DNA from: Planctomycetaceae bacterium
Lineage (GTDB): Bacteria; Planctomycetota; Planctomycetia; Pirellulales; Pirellulaceae
Direction of reading: 5' to 3'
Assembly: GCA_027487485.1 (NCBI GenBank)
Contig: JAIYDN010000042.1
Span: 18,576-82,575 of the forward strand
Length of the DNA stretch: 64,000 bases
Part shown: piece by piece, positions 9,380-18,518 of the stretch
Layout of the letters: each line of letters opens with the position of its first letter
Position numbering within the stretch: the stretch's first letter is position 1
Translations under genes and position numbers: made by a program
The notes under the pieces: model-generated
Told to the model about the DNA's origin: nothing
Database searches by the model: none
What the model saw: only the letters and a program-made list of their open reading frames with translations

Positions 9380-11247
9380 TTAGCAAAGATTTAAAACGCT
9401 GCAAAGTCGGCGAACTTCGCCCCAGCCAAGCATTAACCACCTTTGGTATTGGCTCGATCATTGATTTACCGAATCTGTCGGTAATGGTAATGGGCCTTGA
9501 TGACTGGCCCTTCAAAGACACTGTTGAAATAGGTGAACAACGATTGTTGGTATCTGTGAAGGAAGTTTTGGGACAACAGGTGAAATCGCTTCGCTCGGCT
9601 CCTGTTGTACCCGATACTTTTCAAGTCAATCAGTTCGATTCCTCGACTTTGGTAGGAATCCCAGTTGCGCCCTTTCCACGATGGATGGTTTGTCCATATT
9701 GTCGTCGGCTAGCCCCGCTTGGCAGTGGTCTATTTAAGCTAGAGACTCCATATCGAACTGACCAAATACGGTATGTACATGCCAACTGCACAAAGCCCGG
9801 CAAGCCACCAACGGTTGTGCCTGCTCGCTTTATTGTCGCCTGTAAGAACGGCCACTTTGACGATTTCCCGTGGCGCTACTTTGTGCATCACGGACGCACC
9901 AAATGCAATGGTGGACTAAAGCTAATCGAAACATCTGCGACAGGAGAAGCAGCAAGTATCTTCGTTCAATGCGAAGGAGCAAATTGTGGTTCAACAAGGC
10001 CCATGTCAGACGCCTTCAAAATGGACCTAAAGGCGTTGCCTACTTGCAAAGCACGTCGGCCTCACCTTCGAGATTACGACGAAGCTGGATGTAAGCATCC
10101 GAATGGGCAAGACCTACAAATGGAACCTATGCTCCAAGGTGCATCGAACTCATGGTTTGGTATCACGTTGTCAGCATTGGCCATTCCACAGGCATCCGGC
10201 AAATTGAAGCAACTAATTGATGACCATTGGATCATTTTAGAGAAGGTCCAAAGTGAACAGAACATTGAACTACTACAGCAGGTGACACCACAATTGCGTG
10301 ACCTCGCAGAGTACACACCAACAGAAATTTGGCAGTCCGTTCAATCAAAGAAGAATGAAGAACCTGATGCTGACAGCGAACCCACCGATCTTAAAACACC
10401 GGAATGGGAAGTCTTCATCGATCCAGAGTCGGTAGAGAAGGGTCGAGACTTCCAACTTCGCATTGCCGCTCCACCTAAACGATACGCAAAGTATTTTGAA
10501 AAGATCGTCCTTGCAGAACGTCTACGTGAAGTTCGGGCGCTGGTTGGATTTACTCGTATCGAATCTCCAAGTGACTATGACAACCCTGCGGCCTTTCCTG
10601 CAAATCAAAGAGTTAGACTTTCAAGAACACAGCCATCTTGGGTTCCAGCCTCGGAGATTAGAGGCGAAGGTTTGTTCTTCCACTTTAAGGAAGACATGAT
10701 CCAAAAGTGGGTTAAAAAAGCCAAGGACTTGGACGCCGTATTCATGGAAGCTCATCAGCGATGGCGCATTGCCAGAAAGCTGGACCCGCCTCATGAATTC
10801 TATCCTGGTGTTCGTTACGTTCTTTTGCACTCGTTCGCTCACGCACTAATTCGCCAATTGGCAGTTGAATGTGGCTATACGACTGCTTCGTTGCGTGAAC
10901 GAATATATTCCACAAATTCTCAAAACCCCGGCGTTGAAATGGCAGGAGTATTGATATACACCGCAGCCCCAGACAGCGAAGGAACCCTTGGTGGCCTTGT
11001 GTCGCTAGGAAAACCCGAAACGCTAGAACGACATTTAGATCAAGCTTTAGACAACATGCGTTTGTGTGCCAGTGATCCCCTATGTGCAGAACATCATCCG
11101 TATAGGGATGGTAATACCCTTCACGCAGCGTCGTGTCACGCTTGCCTATTCGCACCGGAAACATCTTGCGAACGTGGTAACAAGTATTTGGATCGGGCAG
11201 TCCTGGTTTCAACGGTCGAGCGTAGTGATTTGGCATTTTTCGAGTAA
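9376..11247 (+). CDS. drmB: DISARM protein DrmB (DUF1998)
   Basis: A 623-residue protein with an N-terminal segment resembling LRPSQALTTFGIGSIIDLP, a CPYCRR zinc knuckle, and a C-terminal DUF1998 domain: HSFAHALIRQLAVECGY followed by a cysteine cluster (CASDPLCAEHH and CHACLFAPETSCE). These features define DrmB, the DUF1998 partner of the DrmA helicase. The ATG overlaps the drmA stop (ATGA), and drmC starts 4 bases after its stop. Together with DrmA it forms the conserved DISARM core present in both classes. Confidence 0.92.
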   Translation: MISKDLKRCKVGELRPSQALTTFGIGSIIDLPNLSVMVMGLDDWPFKDTVEIGEQRLLVSVKEVLGQQVKSLRSAPVVPDTFQVNQFDSSTLVGIPVAPFPRWMVCPYCRRLAPLGSGLFKLETPYRTDQIRYVHANCTKPGKPPTVVPARFIVACKNGHFDDFPWRYFVHHGRTKCNGGLKLIETSATGEAASIFVQCEGANCGSTRPMSDAFKMDLKALPTCKARRPHLRDYDEAGCKHPNGQDLQMEPMLQGASNSWFGITLSALAIPQASGKLKQLIDDHWIILEKVQSEQNIELLQQVTPQLRDLAEYTPTEIWQSVQSKKNEEPDADSEPTDLKTPEWEVFIDPESVEKGRDFQLRIAAPPKRYAKYFEKIVLAERLREVRALVGFTRIESPSDYDNPAAFPANQRVRLSRTQPSWVPASEIRGEGLFFHFKEDMIQKWVKKAKDLDAVFMEAHQRWRIARKLDPPHEFYPGVRYVLLHSFAHALIRQLAVECGYTTASLRERIYSTNSQNPGVEMAGVLIYTAAPDSEGTLGGLVSLGKPETLERHLDQALDNMRLCASDPLCAEHHPYRDGNTLHAASCHACLFAPETSCERGNKYLDRAVLVSTVERSDLAFFE

Positions 11248-11251
11248 ACAC

Positions 11252-12055
11252 ATGCACCATGAACATCAGCAAATTGGAACAGCGGCAGCAAAACTGGCTG
11301 ATCGCTTGCCCTATTCGATGATGTTGGTTGTTGCCAACGCTGTTTCACTACATGGAGGAAGGGAACCTTCAGTGGTACGTCAGGCAATCTTGCAAAGCCT
11401 ACCGACTCCAGACTTTCGTGATGTGACCGCTGATTTTATCGATAAGTGGCAAAACCATGCCACTAGCGTTGGCCCCGAAGCGGTTGCAGTGGCGCTTGTA
11501 ACAGCAGCGAAGTGCGAACACGACCACAGAAACGAAGAAAATGTTGAAATCGTTTGGACTGGCCCGGAACCCGCTGACACTCGATTTCGGCATACAGAGC
11601 AGGCAATCCTCGAAGTAGTGAACACTGCTGCCAACCGACTCACCATTGTTAGCTATGCCGTATACCGCATTCCACGTATTCGTGATGCCTTGATTGCAGC
11701 GGCAAGTCGGGGCGTTTGCATCAAGCTAATTGTGGAGACTCCGAACCGAATCGAAGGCCAGGGTGAATACAATTGCCTACTCGCTCTAGGAAGCAATGTG
11801 GCGTCCGCCTGCAAGGTTTACTACTGGCCCCAAGAGAACCGGGCGAAGGATGACAATGGAAAGATCGGAATCTTGCACGTCAAATGTGCAGTGGCCGATG
11901 GGAAACGGATGTTCCTGTCGAGCGCCAACTTCACCGAGTATGCCTTCACCATCAACATGGAGTTGGGCCTGCTTGTGACTGGTGGAAAACTACCGAATCA
12001 AGTTGAACGGCACTTTGAACGGCTGATATCAACCGGACAATTGGTGGAGATTTAG
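11252..12055 (+). CDS. drmC: DISARM phospholipase D-like protein DrmC
   Basis: A 267-residue PLD-family protein. The C-terminal half carries one HKD motif, HVKCAVAD, followed by FLSSANFTEYAF and NMELGLL, the usual context of bacterial PLD nucleases. The N-terminal 100 residues are helical, as in DrmC. I chose the ATG at 11252, 4 bases after the drmB stop. The open frame runs upstream into drmB but would give an implausible overlap. With one HKD motif the protein would act as a dimer. Reported DISARM systems can function without DrmC, so it may be accessory here. Confidence 0.88.
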   Translation: MHHEHQQIGTAAAKLADRLPYSMMLVVANAVSLHGGREPSVVRQAILQSLPTPDFRDVTADFIDKWQNHATSVGPEAVAVALVTAAKCEHDHRNEENVEIVWTGPEPADTRFRHTEQAILEVVNTAANRLTIVSYAVYRIPRIRDALIAAASRGVCIKLIVETPNRIEGQGEYNCLLALGSNVASACKVYYWPQENRAKDDNGKIGILHVKCAVADGKRMFLSSANFTEYAFTINMELGLLVTGGKLPNQVERHFERLISTGQLVEI

Positions 12056-12133
12056 GATGAAAATTCGAACACTAAAACAATACTTTTACAAAGGCCAATC
12101 GCATTGCCTTGTTACGAACAAAGGGACTGTCAA

Positions 12134-13057
12134 ATGAAAATTGCGATCAATTGGTTTGAAGTAACCTTGCCTTCAATTGACTTCGTGGTGCCAATTCAAA
12201 CATTGGGACAGGATACACTTAGCGAAAGTATTCGATCAAAACAAACTCGCTTCGCTCACCGTGTTGTCCAACGCAAAGACGATGGCAGGGTCAGACTATT
12301 ACATATAACTAACTCTAACCCGCCAGCTACCACGCTTGAAACCATTACCGCACTTGACGATCCTGGTTTCACCAAGCTAGTGATTGAAGAAGCATTTGCT
12401 AACCGCTTACTACACCAAGGATTTTCCGTAATTAAAAAACACGTCGAACATTCCGCATATCAAAAAACAACGGAGTCGAGTTTCGACGATATTTACACTT
12501 TCCTCCGAGGATTAGAATTTCGATCCTTCTATCTGGCAGGACGAACTGGTTTGAGATGGGGAGTTGTGTTGAATTACATAACATCACAGCGGTTCACCCA
12601 GACATTAGCGAGTCCCGACCTTAGCAAATTTGCAATTGGCAAGCGGGTAACTCGACTATCGACTGAACAATTAAAAGAGGGCGAAGACCCAACACGAGTT
12701 AAATCCACTGGCCTTCTGGTGTCTGTTGCAAACAATGTTGCGGTAATTGATGTTGGAGACGATGTAACTTTAGAGGAAAATCCAGAGGACTGGACCTTAA
12801 TCTGCCGTCGAGAGTTGTTGGTAGATTATGTTGAGCGCCAAAAAGGCCGCAACGCAGCTACGGAATTGACTCGAAAGTTACAGCAAGCATCATTTTCGTT
12901 GACCGAAAGTGGGCGAATGAACACTCGACTTTCTAGGAATCAGATTGAGGCGATCCAAAAACTCATAAAAGAATGCGAACTAGATCGGCTCACACTCCCT
13001 TTGCCTGACAGTCCACTTGCGACACTTTCTAGTCAACCATTTGCAATAGGAGAGTAA
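12134..13057 (+). CDS. Stand-alone Argonaute N-terminal/APAZ-like protein, partner of the downstream PIWI protein
   Basis: A 307-residue protein whose central part (YTFLRGLEFRSFYLAGR, near 121-137) resembles the N/L1 region of long Argonautes. The segment after it (near 195-235: TGLLVSVANNVAVIDVG) resembles a PAZ-like or APAZ beta domain. The start at 12134 has an AGGGA ribosome-binding site. The stop lies 2 bases before the MID-PIWI gene, so the two polypeptides would together make one split Argonaute-like protein. APAZ domains are normally fused to the effector (for example SIR2-APAZ); here this half is alone. The family call is by pattern and context; an unrelated partner protein is possible. 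Confidence 0.55.
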   Translation: MKIAINWFEVTLPSIDFVVPIQTLGQDTLSESIRSKQTRFAHRVVQRKDDGRVRLLHITNSNPPATTLETITALDDPGFTKLVIEEAFANRLLHQGFSVIKKHVEHSAYQKTTESSFDDIYTFLRGLEFRSFYLAGRTGLRWGVVLNYITSQRFTQTLASPDLSKFAIGKRVTRLSTEQLKEGEDPTRVKSTGLLVSVANNVAVIDVGDDVTLEENPEDWTLICRRELLVDYVERQKGRNAATELTRKLQQASFSLTESGRMNTRLSRNQIEAIQKLIKECELDRLTLPLPDSPLATLSSQPFAIGE

Positions 13058-13059
13058 AT

Positions 13060-14379
13060 ATGGCTGTCCCAAATGTAAAGCAGATCAGACGACCACAATA
13101 CGTCTTTTCGGATGATGGAGAAAGCACGCATGTCGATAAACTGAGGGGCCTCATGCGGTACGCTCCCTTGAAGCCTTCACTTATTGTAGAACCAAACTAT
13201 TTATTCCTATTTGCGGAGGAAGACAAGGATTACGCAAATAAACTCTATACCACATTGAAAAAAGGAATCGGGTCATTTCCGGGTTCGGAACAGTTTGTTG
13301 GACTGCCAATAAGCACAAGTAAGCTGGAAGCAATGAGGTTGCCTAACTCCGTCTATCGAATGGGGCATGAGAAACAACTATTTGATGCGATCTGCGATCA
13401 AGTTGGAAAACTTTCAAGAGTCCCCGATTTCGCTTATATCATCGGTGACAATCGATGGAAATATCAGCGTCCAACCCCATATGGTGCGATAAAGGCAGGA
13501 CTGTTGAAGAACAATATTCAGTCGCAGATGGTGACCAAGCAACTTATGGATGCGGATTCTCAGTTTCGTTATGCGATTCCAAATGTTGCTCTAAGTGTCT
13601 TGGCTAAACTCGGAGGAGTACCTTGGCTTGTGAAGAGATCGCAAGAACCACCAGCACTTGTTATCGGGGTTGGGACAACGGTTATTACGGACTCGCATGG
13701 ACGGGGAAAGCAACGACTTCTTGGCTATGCGATTTGCATGATGTCGAATGGTCTGTTCCTTGATCTGGATTTTTATGGATCAGCTACCTCTCAGCAAGAA
13801 TTCCTTCCCAACCTAGTAAGTGGGTTAACAGCTACACTAGATCGACTCCAGCAGACAAGTTCAAAAATCTCTCGTGTGTCATTGCACGTATCCCATTTCG
13901 AGAGGCGAGAAACCATTTCTGCAATCAGTTCTGTACTTGACAGCAGGAAAACGAAGCATCCTACGCCATTTGAGGTTCTTCGATTGACTCATGATTCGCC
14001 TTTTATGGTCATGGACCTTTCTGACACAGGATATGTTGCAGAAGAAGGGACCGTCGTTCAACTAAGCAGACAACATGCTTTATTGGTAATGGAAGGGAGA
14101 ATTGAAAAGGCTCCTTGGAAGGGAAGGAAGCCCGTAACACTGGAAGTGCATAGAGAATATGCTTCAAATCCATCGATGCCATTGGACGATTCGCTTCATG
14201 ATCTGTTTTATCTCGGCTTTGTAAACTGGCGTGGATTTGGAACCAAAACCAAACCGGCGACCTTAGCCTATGCAAAGTTGCTCTCTGATCGGATGGCGGA
14301 CATAACGGCTGTGGCACCAGAAGTGGCGGACTCGCTTCAAAGCCACGGCTCATCCGGTTCGAGGTTGTGGTTTCTATGA
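13060..14379 (+). CDS. Short prokaryotic Argonaute (MID-PIWI), catalytically inactive
   Basis: A 439-residue MID-PIWI protein. The MID part contains the guide-end-binding context YGAIKAGLLKNNIQSQMV (near 141-158) and the LAKLGGVPW motif that joins MID to PIWI. The PIWI core follows, but the first catalytic aspartate position is glycine (VIGVG, residue 205). The third strand reads LHVSHFERRE with no aspartate, so the DEDX slicer tetrad is lost. A good ribosome-binding site (GGAGAG) precedes 13060. The stop overlaps the SIR2 start (ATGA). It would bind guide and target nucleic acid and signal to the associated SIR2 effector, as in short Argonaute systems. Confidence 0.85.
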   Translation: MAVPNVKQIRRPQYVFSDDGESTHVDKLRGLMRYAPLKPSLIVEPNYLFLFAEEDKDYANKLYTTLKKGIGSFPGSEQFVGLPISTSKLEAMRLPNSVYRMGHEKQLFDAICDQVGKLSRVPDFAYIIGDNRWKYQRPTPYGAIKAGLLKNNIQSQMVTKQLMDADSQFRYAIPNVALSVLAKLGGVPWLVKRSQEPPALVIGVGTTVITDSHGRGKQRLLGYAICMMSNGLFLDLDFYGSATSQQEFLPNLVSGLTATLDRLQQTSSKISRVSLHVSHFERRETISAISSVLDSRKTKHPTPFEVLRLTHDSPFMVMDLSDTGYVAEEGTVVQLSRQHALLVMEGRIEKAPWKGRKPVTLEVHREYASNPSMPLDDSLHDLFYLGFVNWRGFGTKTKPATLAYAKLLSDRMADITAVAPEVADSLQSHGSSGSRLWFL

Positions 14380-15503
14380 TGCCTAACAATACTAACTTCA
14401 AAGATGTCCTTTTCATTTTGGGTGCTGGCGCTTCCAGAGATGCTGGACTTCCTTTGGCAGTAGAAATAACGGATCGCATCGTCGATGATGTTGAACGCAA
14501 TCATGACGCTTTTCTGCCACTGCTAAGGTTCATTCACGGTGGCATCTGTTTTGGTCGTGGTTGCTCAAATAGACGCCCCGACGAAAGGGTCAACATCGAA
14601 GAGTTTTTGATAGCCTGCCAAGATTTGGCTCATCGCAGTTCTTCTTCTCTCTATCCCTTCGTAGCTTCATGGCACGAAAAACTTGGTGAAGTTGGACGCC
14701 TTCCTAAAGAGTTTGAATACGTAGGAACGAGTAACGCATTTGAATTCATTGTTCACCACGCAAAAAATAGATTAAGGGAGTGGCTAACTGTAACCGATCC
14801 GACGCAGGCAAAATACTTCCGCAACTTGAAGGACTTTGTTCATGCGGGGTATCGACTTCAGGTCTTTACACTAAACTACGACGAATGTGTTGAGCTTGCA
14901 CTGGAACACGGCTTGGGGGAAATAAACAAGCGATGGACGACAGGCTTTGATGAAAAGGGGTGGAACCCTGATCTATTGCAGCGGAAGAAGCCATTCGACG
15001 CTACTCTTTATAAACTTCACGGCTCTCTTGATTGGGTAGAAGATGAAGAACTCGGTGTTTGCAGCTTGAAGTGGCCGATGGCAGATCGTGCAGAAGAAAT
15101 TCCAGACAAATACGAGTCGCTTTTGATATTTGCAACAGCAATGAAGGTCGTGCCTCGTGACCCGTACTTGACGCTGTTGGTCCGGTTTCGGACAGAGTTG
15201 GCAAAGGCTAGATGTATTGTGATCCTTGGTTACAGCTTTGGTGATGCGCATGTCAATACAATGCTGTTAGATGCACTTCGTAAGCGTCCAGAGCTTCAGT
15301 GTGTGGTAGCAAATCGGCAAGAGAGTTCACACAATTATTTGCCAAGGGAATTTCGGGAGCAGATTGCAACAGATCGGATTCACAATATTTATGAGCTAGT
15401 CGATGGACAACCTGTCGGCGTCCGACTTGCATTAGAGAAGGATTTGCTACTCCAAAAAGTAAAAGAGGTATGCGAACGAACCGATGAGCCACCGCCGTTT
15501 TAA
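14376..15503 (+). CDS. SIR2-domain effector of the Argonaute operon
   Basis: A 375-residue SIR2-family protein. The NAD-binding glycine loop is FILGAGASRDAGLP, near residues 14-27. NYDECVE and YKLHGSLDW correspond to the conserved Asn-Asp and catalytic His regions, and VILGYSFGDAHVN is the C-terminal motif of SIR2-like defence proteins. The ATG overlaps the PIWI stop by 4 bases, so translation is coupled. In SPARSA systems SIR2 is fused to APAZ and depletes NAD on target recognition; here it is a separate chain. NADase activity is inferred from family. Confidence 0.88.
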   Translation: MMPNNTNFKDVLFILGAGASRDAGLPLAVEITDRIVDDVERNHDAFLPLLRFIHGGICFGRGCSNRRPDERVNIEEFLIACQDLAHRSSSSLYPFVASWHEKLGEVGRLPKEFEYVGTSNAFEFIVHHAKNRLREWLTVTDPTQAKYFRNLKDFVHAGYRLQVFTLNYDECVELALEHGLGEINKRWTTGFDEKGWNPDLLQRKKPFDATLYKLHGSLDWVEDEELGVCSLKWPMADRAEEIPDKYESLLIFATAMKVVPRDPYLTLLVRFRTELAKARCIVILGYSFGDAHVNTMLLDALRKRPELQCVVANRQESSHNYLPREFREQIATDRIHNIYELVDGQPVGVRLALEKDLLLQKVKEVCERTDEPPPF

Positions 15504-15547
15504 CGTCACGAAAGGACTGAGATCATTTTTCAAGGAGGACAAGGCCA

Positions 15548-16639
15548 ATGATAGAGTTCATCGCAGGCTGTTTGGTGTTTGCAGGCGTGATCCTGGTCAT
15601 TTCGAGCTTCGTAGAAGTTGAGTATCACCGGCCACACAAAGGTCGGCTTGGAGTTGGACTATTACTGATCCTGTTCGTGGCTATTTTTGCATTGCAAGTT
15701 GCAAATGCACCACCAACTCCTAGTACAACCGATGTCGAGGATCGTCCAAAGCCCGCTCCAGTCATAGCCTCGCTGCAACAGAAATTTGAAATGGACTTCG
15801 ACGCTTACGACTACCCAAGTTGGCCAGTGGCATACGAATTGGCGAACTGCTCCAGCAATGCGTACCTCGCACCAGTTTTTGCAGAACGAGAACTTAAACA
15901 GCGTGGTTTCACAGATGTTAGCACGCTCAACTTTGGATCATCCCTTGGCTATGTCGCAATGATTGGCGACACGGCAGTAATCATGTTTCGAGGAACGAAT
16001 CCCTCAGAGATTCAAGATTGGTTCGTAAACCTGAACAACAATTCGATCAAGTCGAAGGATGGTAGCGTCCATGCAGGCTTCTGGGTGTCCTACGAGACAT
16101 TGCACGACCAACTGATGGAAGTTCTTCGGCAAAAGAACCCCAAACGCATTTGGGTTACGGGCCACAGTCTCGGTGGCGCATTGGCTGTTGTTTGCAGCTA
16201 CAGGCTTATGACTGATGAGAACAGAGAGATCGCTGGAGTCATGACCTTTGGGCAACCAAGAGTTGGCTCGTCCGAATTCTGCAAGCACATGGAATCGGAA
16301 CTCAAAGGGCGTATGGTTCATTTCGTTAACGAGAATGACCTTGTGCCAAGAGTTCCACCCAGCTTTGAGCATTTTGGATCATTGGTATGGTACACAGATG
16401 GCGTCATACGAAGATCACGACCACCGAATCTAATGATGTCCAACGGCGAAGAACCGATGTTCACAGATGATTTCGTTGAACTGCCAGCGATGAGCCAACA
16501 AGAATTTGATACTGCCAAGCGTAAATTCAACCAACAGCCGAAGGTCCAAAATTCGCCTGATGGACAACCACTTATGCAGGGAAGCTCTCGGTATATTGAC
16601 GATCACGACATCGAACGGTACATCAACCGTTTGCGGTAG
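15548..16639 (+). CDS. Membrane-anchored class 3 lipase-like protein
   Basis: A 363-residue protein with two N-terminal hydrophobic segments (near 3-22 and 35-50), then a Lipase_3 alpha/beta-hydrolase domain. The nucleophile elbow is GHSLGGALA, the catalytic Asp lies in NENDLVPRVPP, and the catalytic His in FEHFGSL. VIMFRGTNPSEIQDW is the conserved oxyanion-strand region. A strong ribosome-binding site (AAGGAGG) precedes the ATG. It sits 44 bases after the SIR2 gene on the same strand, inside the defence island. It could be a phospholipase effector attacking the host membrane, but a housekeeping lipase is equally compatible with the sequence. Confidence 0.8.
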   Translation: MIEFIAGCLVFAGVILVISSFVEVEYHRPHKGRLGVGLLLILFVAIFALQVANAPPTPSTTDVEDRPKPAPVIASLQQKFEMDFDAYDYPSWPVAYELANCSSNAYLAPVFAERELKQRGFTDVSTLNFGSSLGYVAMIGDTAVIMFRGTNPSEIQDWFVNLNNNSIKSKDGSVHAGFWVSYETLHDQLMEVLRQKNPKRIWVTGHSLGGALAVVCSYRLMTDENREIAGVMTFGQPRVGSSEFCKHMESELKGRMVHFVNENDLVPRVPPSFEHFGSLVWYTDGVIRRSRPPNLMMSNGEEPMFTDDFVELPAMSQQEFDTAKRKFNQQPKVQNSPDGQPLMQGSSRYIDDHDIERYINRLR

Positions 16640-16762
16640 AATATCGCAAAACTGTTCAGGAACTTTGATGAATCACGCAATCGCAGACAACACGGTAGCA
16701 GCATTTGCTGGTACAAGTCTATCAAGACCTTCCGATCACTCAATTGATATCGAGTAAACAGA

Positions 16763-18118
16763 ATGCCCCACAAGCTGACCTGGAAGAAACTACTGTCCAG
16801 TGACCGAGTGCCTCGCCCGGAATCCCAAAACGTAGATATACCGTACATTAAAGAGGATCGGCGCACAGCATTCGAGCAAGATTATGACCGAATCGTGTTC
16901 TCGCCCCTTTTTCGTAGGCTTGCACGAAAGTCTCAAGTTCATCCGATGGCAAGCGATGACCATACTCACAATCGGTTGACACATTCGATTGAAGTTGCGA
17001 GTGTAGGGCGTTCCTTTGCATTACGGGTTGCAGATATTGCAATGAAGCGAAGTGATTTATCCGAAGAGGATGTGCCTAAGCTGGCGTGGGTTCTGCAATC
17101 AGCCTGTCTTATACATAGTCTGGGAAATCCGCCCTTTGGTCATGCGGGTAAAGAAGTGATTAAGGAGTGGGCCGCAGAGCATCAGAATCTTCTATTTCCT
17201 AAAGAACAGTTGAAAGCTGATCCGTTGCTCGATGCCTCTTTACCGGATTGGCTAAATTTTGAAGGAGATGCGCAAGGATTTCGATTTGCTGCTCGTGCTG
17301 ACAACCGGGTAGCCGGTTACTTGCGACTGACGTATGCCACTTTAAGTGCAACGGTCAAAAATCCGTGGTCGTCCGCAGATGAAAGAACAGACCTGCAACA
17401 CAAACACAATGTTTACAGCACGGAAATCGAAGTATTTCAGCAGATGGCAGTTGCACTCGGAACAATCACTGATGACAACCAGTGGTGTCGGCATCCATTG
17501 TCGTTTTTGACGGAAGCTGCTGATGACATTTGCAATCGGATCATAGATTTAGAAGACGCCGTGGAAATGGGCATCTGTGAACACAACAAGGTCCACGAGT
17601 TGTACCTGCGAATTTGTCGGGACACTTACTATTATCGGATGCCGCTATCTCAACTACGAAGACAAGCTATCAGGAGCCTTATGGATAGATGTTGGTGGGA
17701 GTTCGAGAAGGACTTTGATGCAATCATGAATGGACTAAGAACTAACGATCTAAACTCATCGCTCGCTATGGATTGCCAAGATGAACTGGAGAAAATGGGT
17801 GCGATTTACGATTCAGTTTTTGGGCATAGAATGAAGGTTGCGACAGAGATTAGTGCTTACCATGTTTTAGGTCGGATTCTGAAAGCCCTCGTCAAAACAA
17901 TCCAATCAATCTCATCTTCAGACTACTATGACGATATTCATTCCCTGTCGAAGAGAACAATTGAGTTGACATGGGGAAGGAAACACGTTGAAGCCAATTT
18001 GGAGATGCCTTACCGTTGGTGGCTGTCCCAAGTCATGGATTACGTGAGTGGAATGACGGACGAATACGCCATTAGGCTCGCAAGGGAGATTGGCGGATTC
18101 TCAGCCGATGTGGAGTGA
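16763..18118 (+). CDS. dGTPase-like HD-domain protein with an altered HD motif
   Basis: A 451-residue protein closely following deoxyguanosine triphosphohydrolases: RLARKSQVHPM, NRLTHSIEVASVGR (metal His74), NPPFGHAGK and LTEAADDICNRIIDLEDAVEMG. The canonical HD dyad in the middle motif reads IHSLGNPPFGH, with Ser119 where the metal-ligand Asp is expected (codon AGT). All surrounding positions are conserved, so the protein is a full-length relative with a specific substitution. dGTPases of this family deplete dNTPs during phage infection. This one could be inactive, or use altered metal binding, or serve as a sensor. It stands alone between the lipase and small unknowns. Confidence 0.85.
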   Translation: MPHKLTWKKLLSSDRVPRPESQNVDIPYIKEDRRTAFEQDYDRIVFSPLFRRLARKSQVHPMASDDHTHNRLTHSIEVASVGRSFALRVADIAMKRSDLSEEDVPKLAWVLQSACLIHSLGNPPFGHAGKEVIKEWAAEHQNLLFPKEQLKADPLLDASLPDWLNFEGDAQGFRFAARADNRVAGYLRLTYATLSATVKNPWSSADERTDLQHKHNVYSTEIEVFQQMAVALGTITDDNQWCRHPLSFLTEAADDICNRIIDLEDAVEMGICEHNKVHELYLRICRDTYYYRMPLSQLRRQAIRSLMDRCWWEFEKDFDAIMNGLRTNDLNSSLAMDCQDELEKMGAIYDSVFGHRMKVATEISAYHVLGRILKALVKTIQSISSSDYYDDIHSLSKRTIELTWGRKHVEANLEMPYRWWLSQVMDYVSGMTDEYAIRLAREIGGFSADVE

Positions 18119-18174
18119 CACCCGCACTGAATGGTTGCCTTGAACCAAATTATGATGAATAAAGTTAAAAAACA

Positions 18175-18507
18175 ATGACCACCGACCACCCCCTCCGTGA
18201 ACCCGATCAAATCCGTCAGGACTGCAATCGTAAACTTCGAGTCGTGCAAGTCAGCGATCACTTCCAAGCAATCCTTGGATGCCTGCTCGGAGAAGACTGG
18301 ACCACGCCTCGGCTGATCGAAATGGTTGTCACTTCTGACGGTCACTTACTTGGTCGATGCGATGGCGAAGCCGAGTTCAAAGCGTTTCTCGGTGAAGTGG
18401 ATGATCTCATCAGGAACATCCAAGGCGTTGCACCAGTGGCGGAACTTGACGGTGATGAAGTGGGCTACCTTGTTGCTAAGGTGGCTGAAATCAAGAGGCA
18501 GAGGTAG
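18175..18507 (+). CDS. Hypothetical protein, 110 residues
   Basis: A small soluble protein of mixed composition with no membrane segment or recognisable motif. It has a central segment TSDGHLLGRCDGEAEF and a charged C-terminus. No clear Shine-Dalgarno precedes the ATG. It lies 11 bases before the TIR-like gene at 18519 and may be cotranscribed with it. I do not recognise the family. The reading frame is supported by length, acidic composition and tight packing, not by homology. Confidence 0.6.
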   Translation: MTTDHPLREPDQIRQDCNRKLRVVQVSDHFQAILGCLLGEDWTTPRLIEMVVTSDGHLLGRCDGEAEFKAFLGEVDDLIRNIQGVAPVAELDGDEVGYLVAKVAEIKRQR

Positions 18508-18518
18508 GAGAAGAAACA

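Noticed and set aside
10742..11272. Minus-strand ORF of 176 residues inside drmB
   Set aside because: Composition is Arg/His/Cys-rich as expected of a shadow, and it lies opposite a well-supported drmB.
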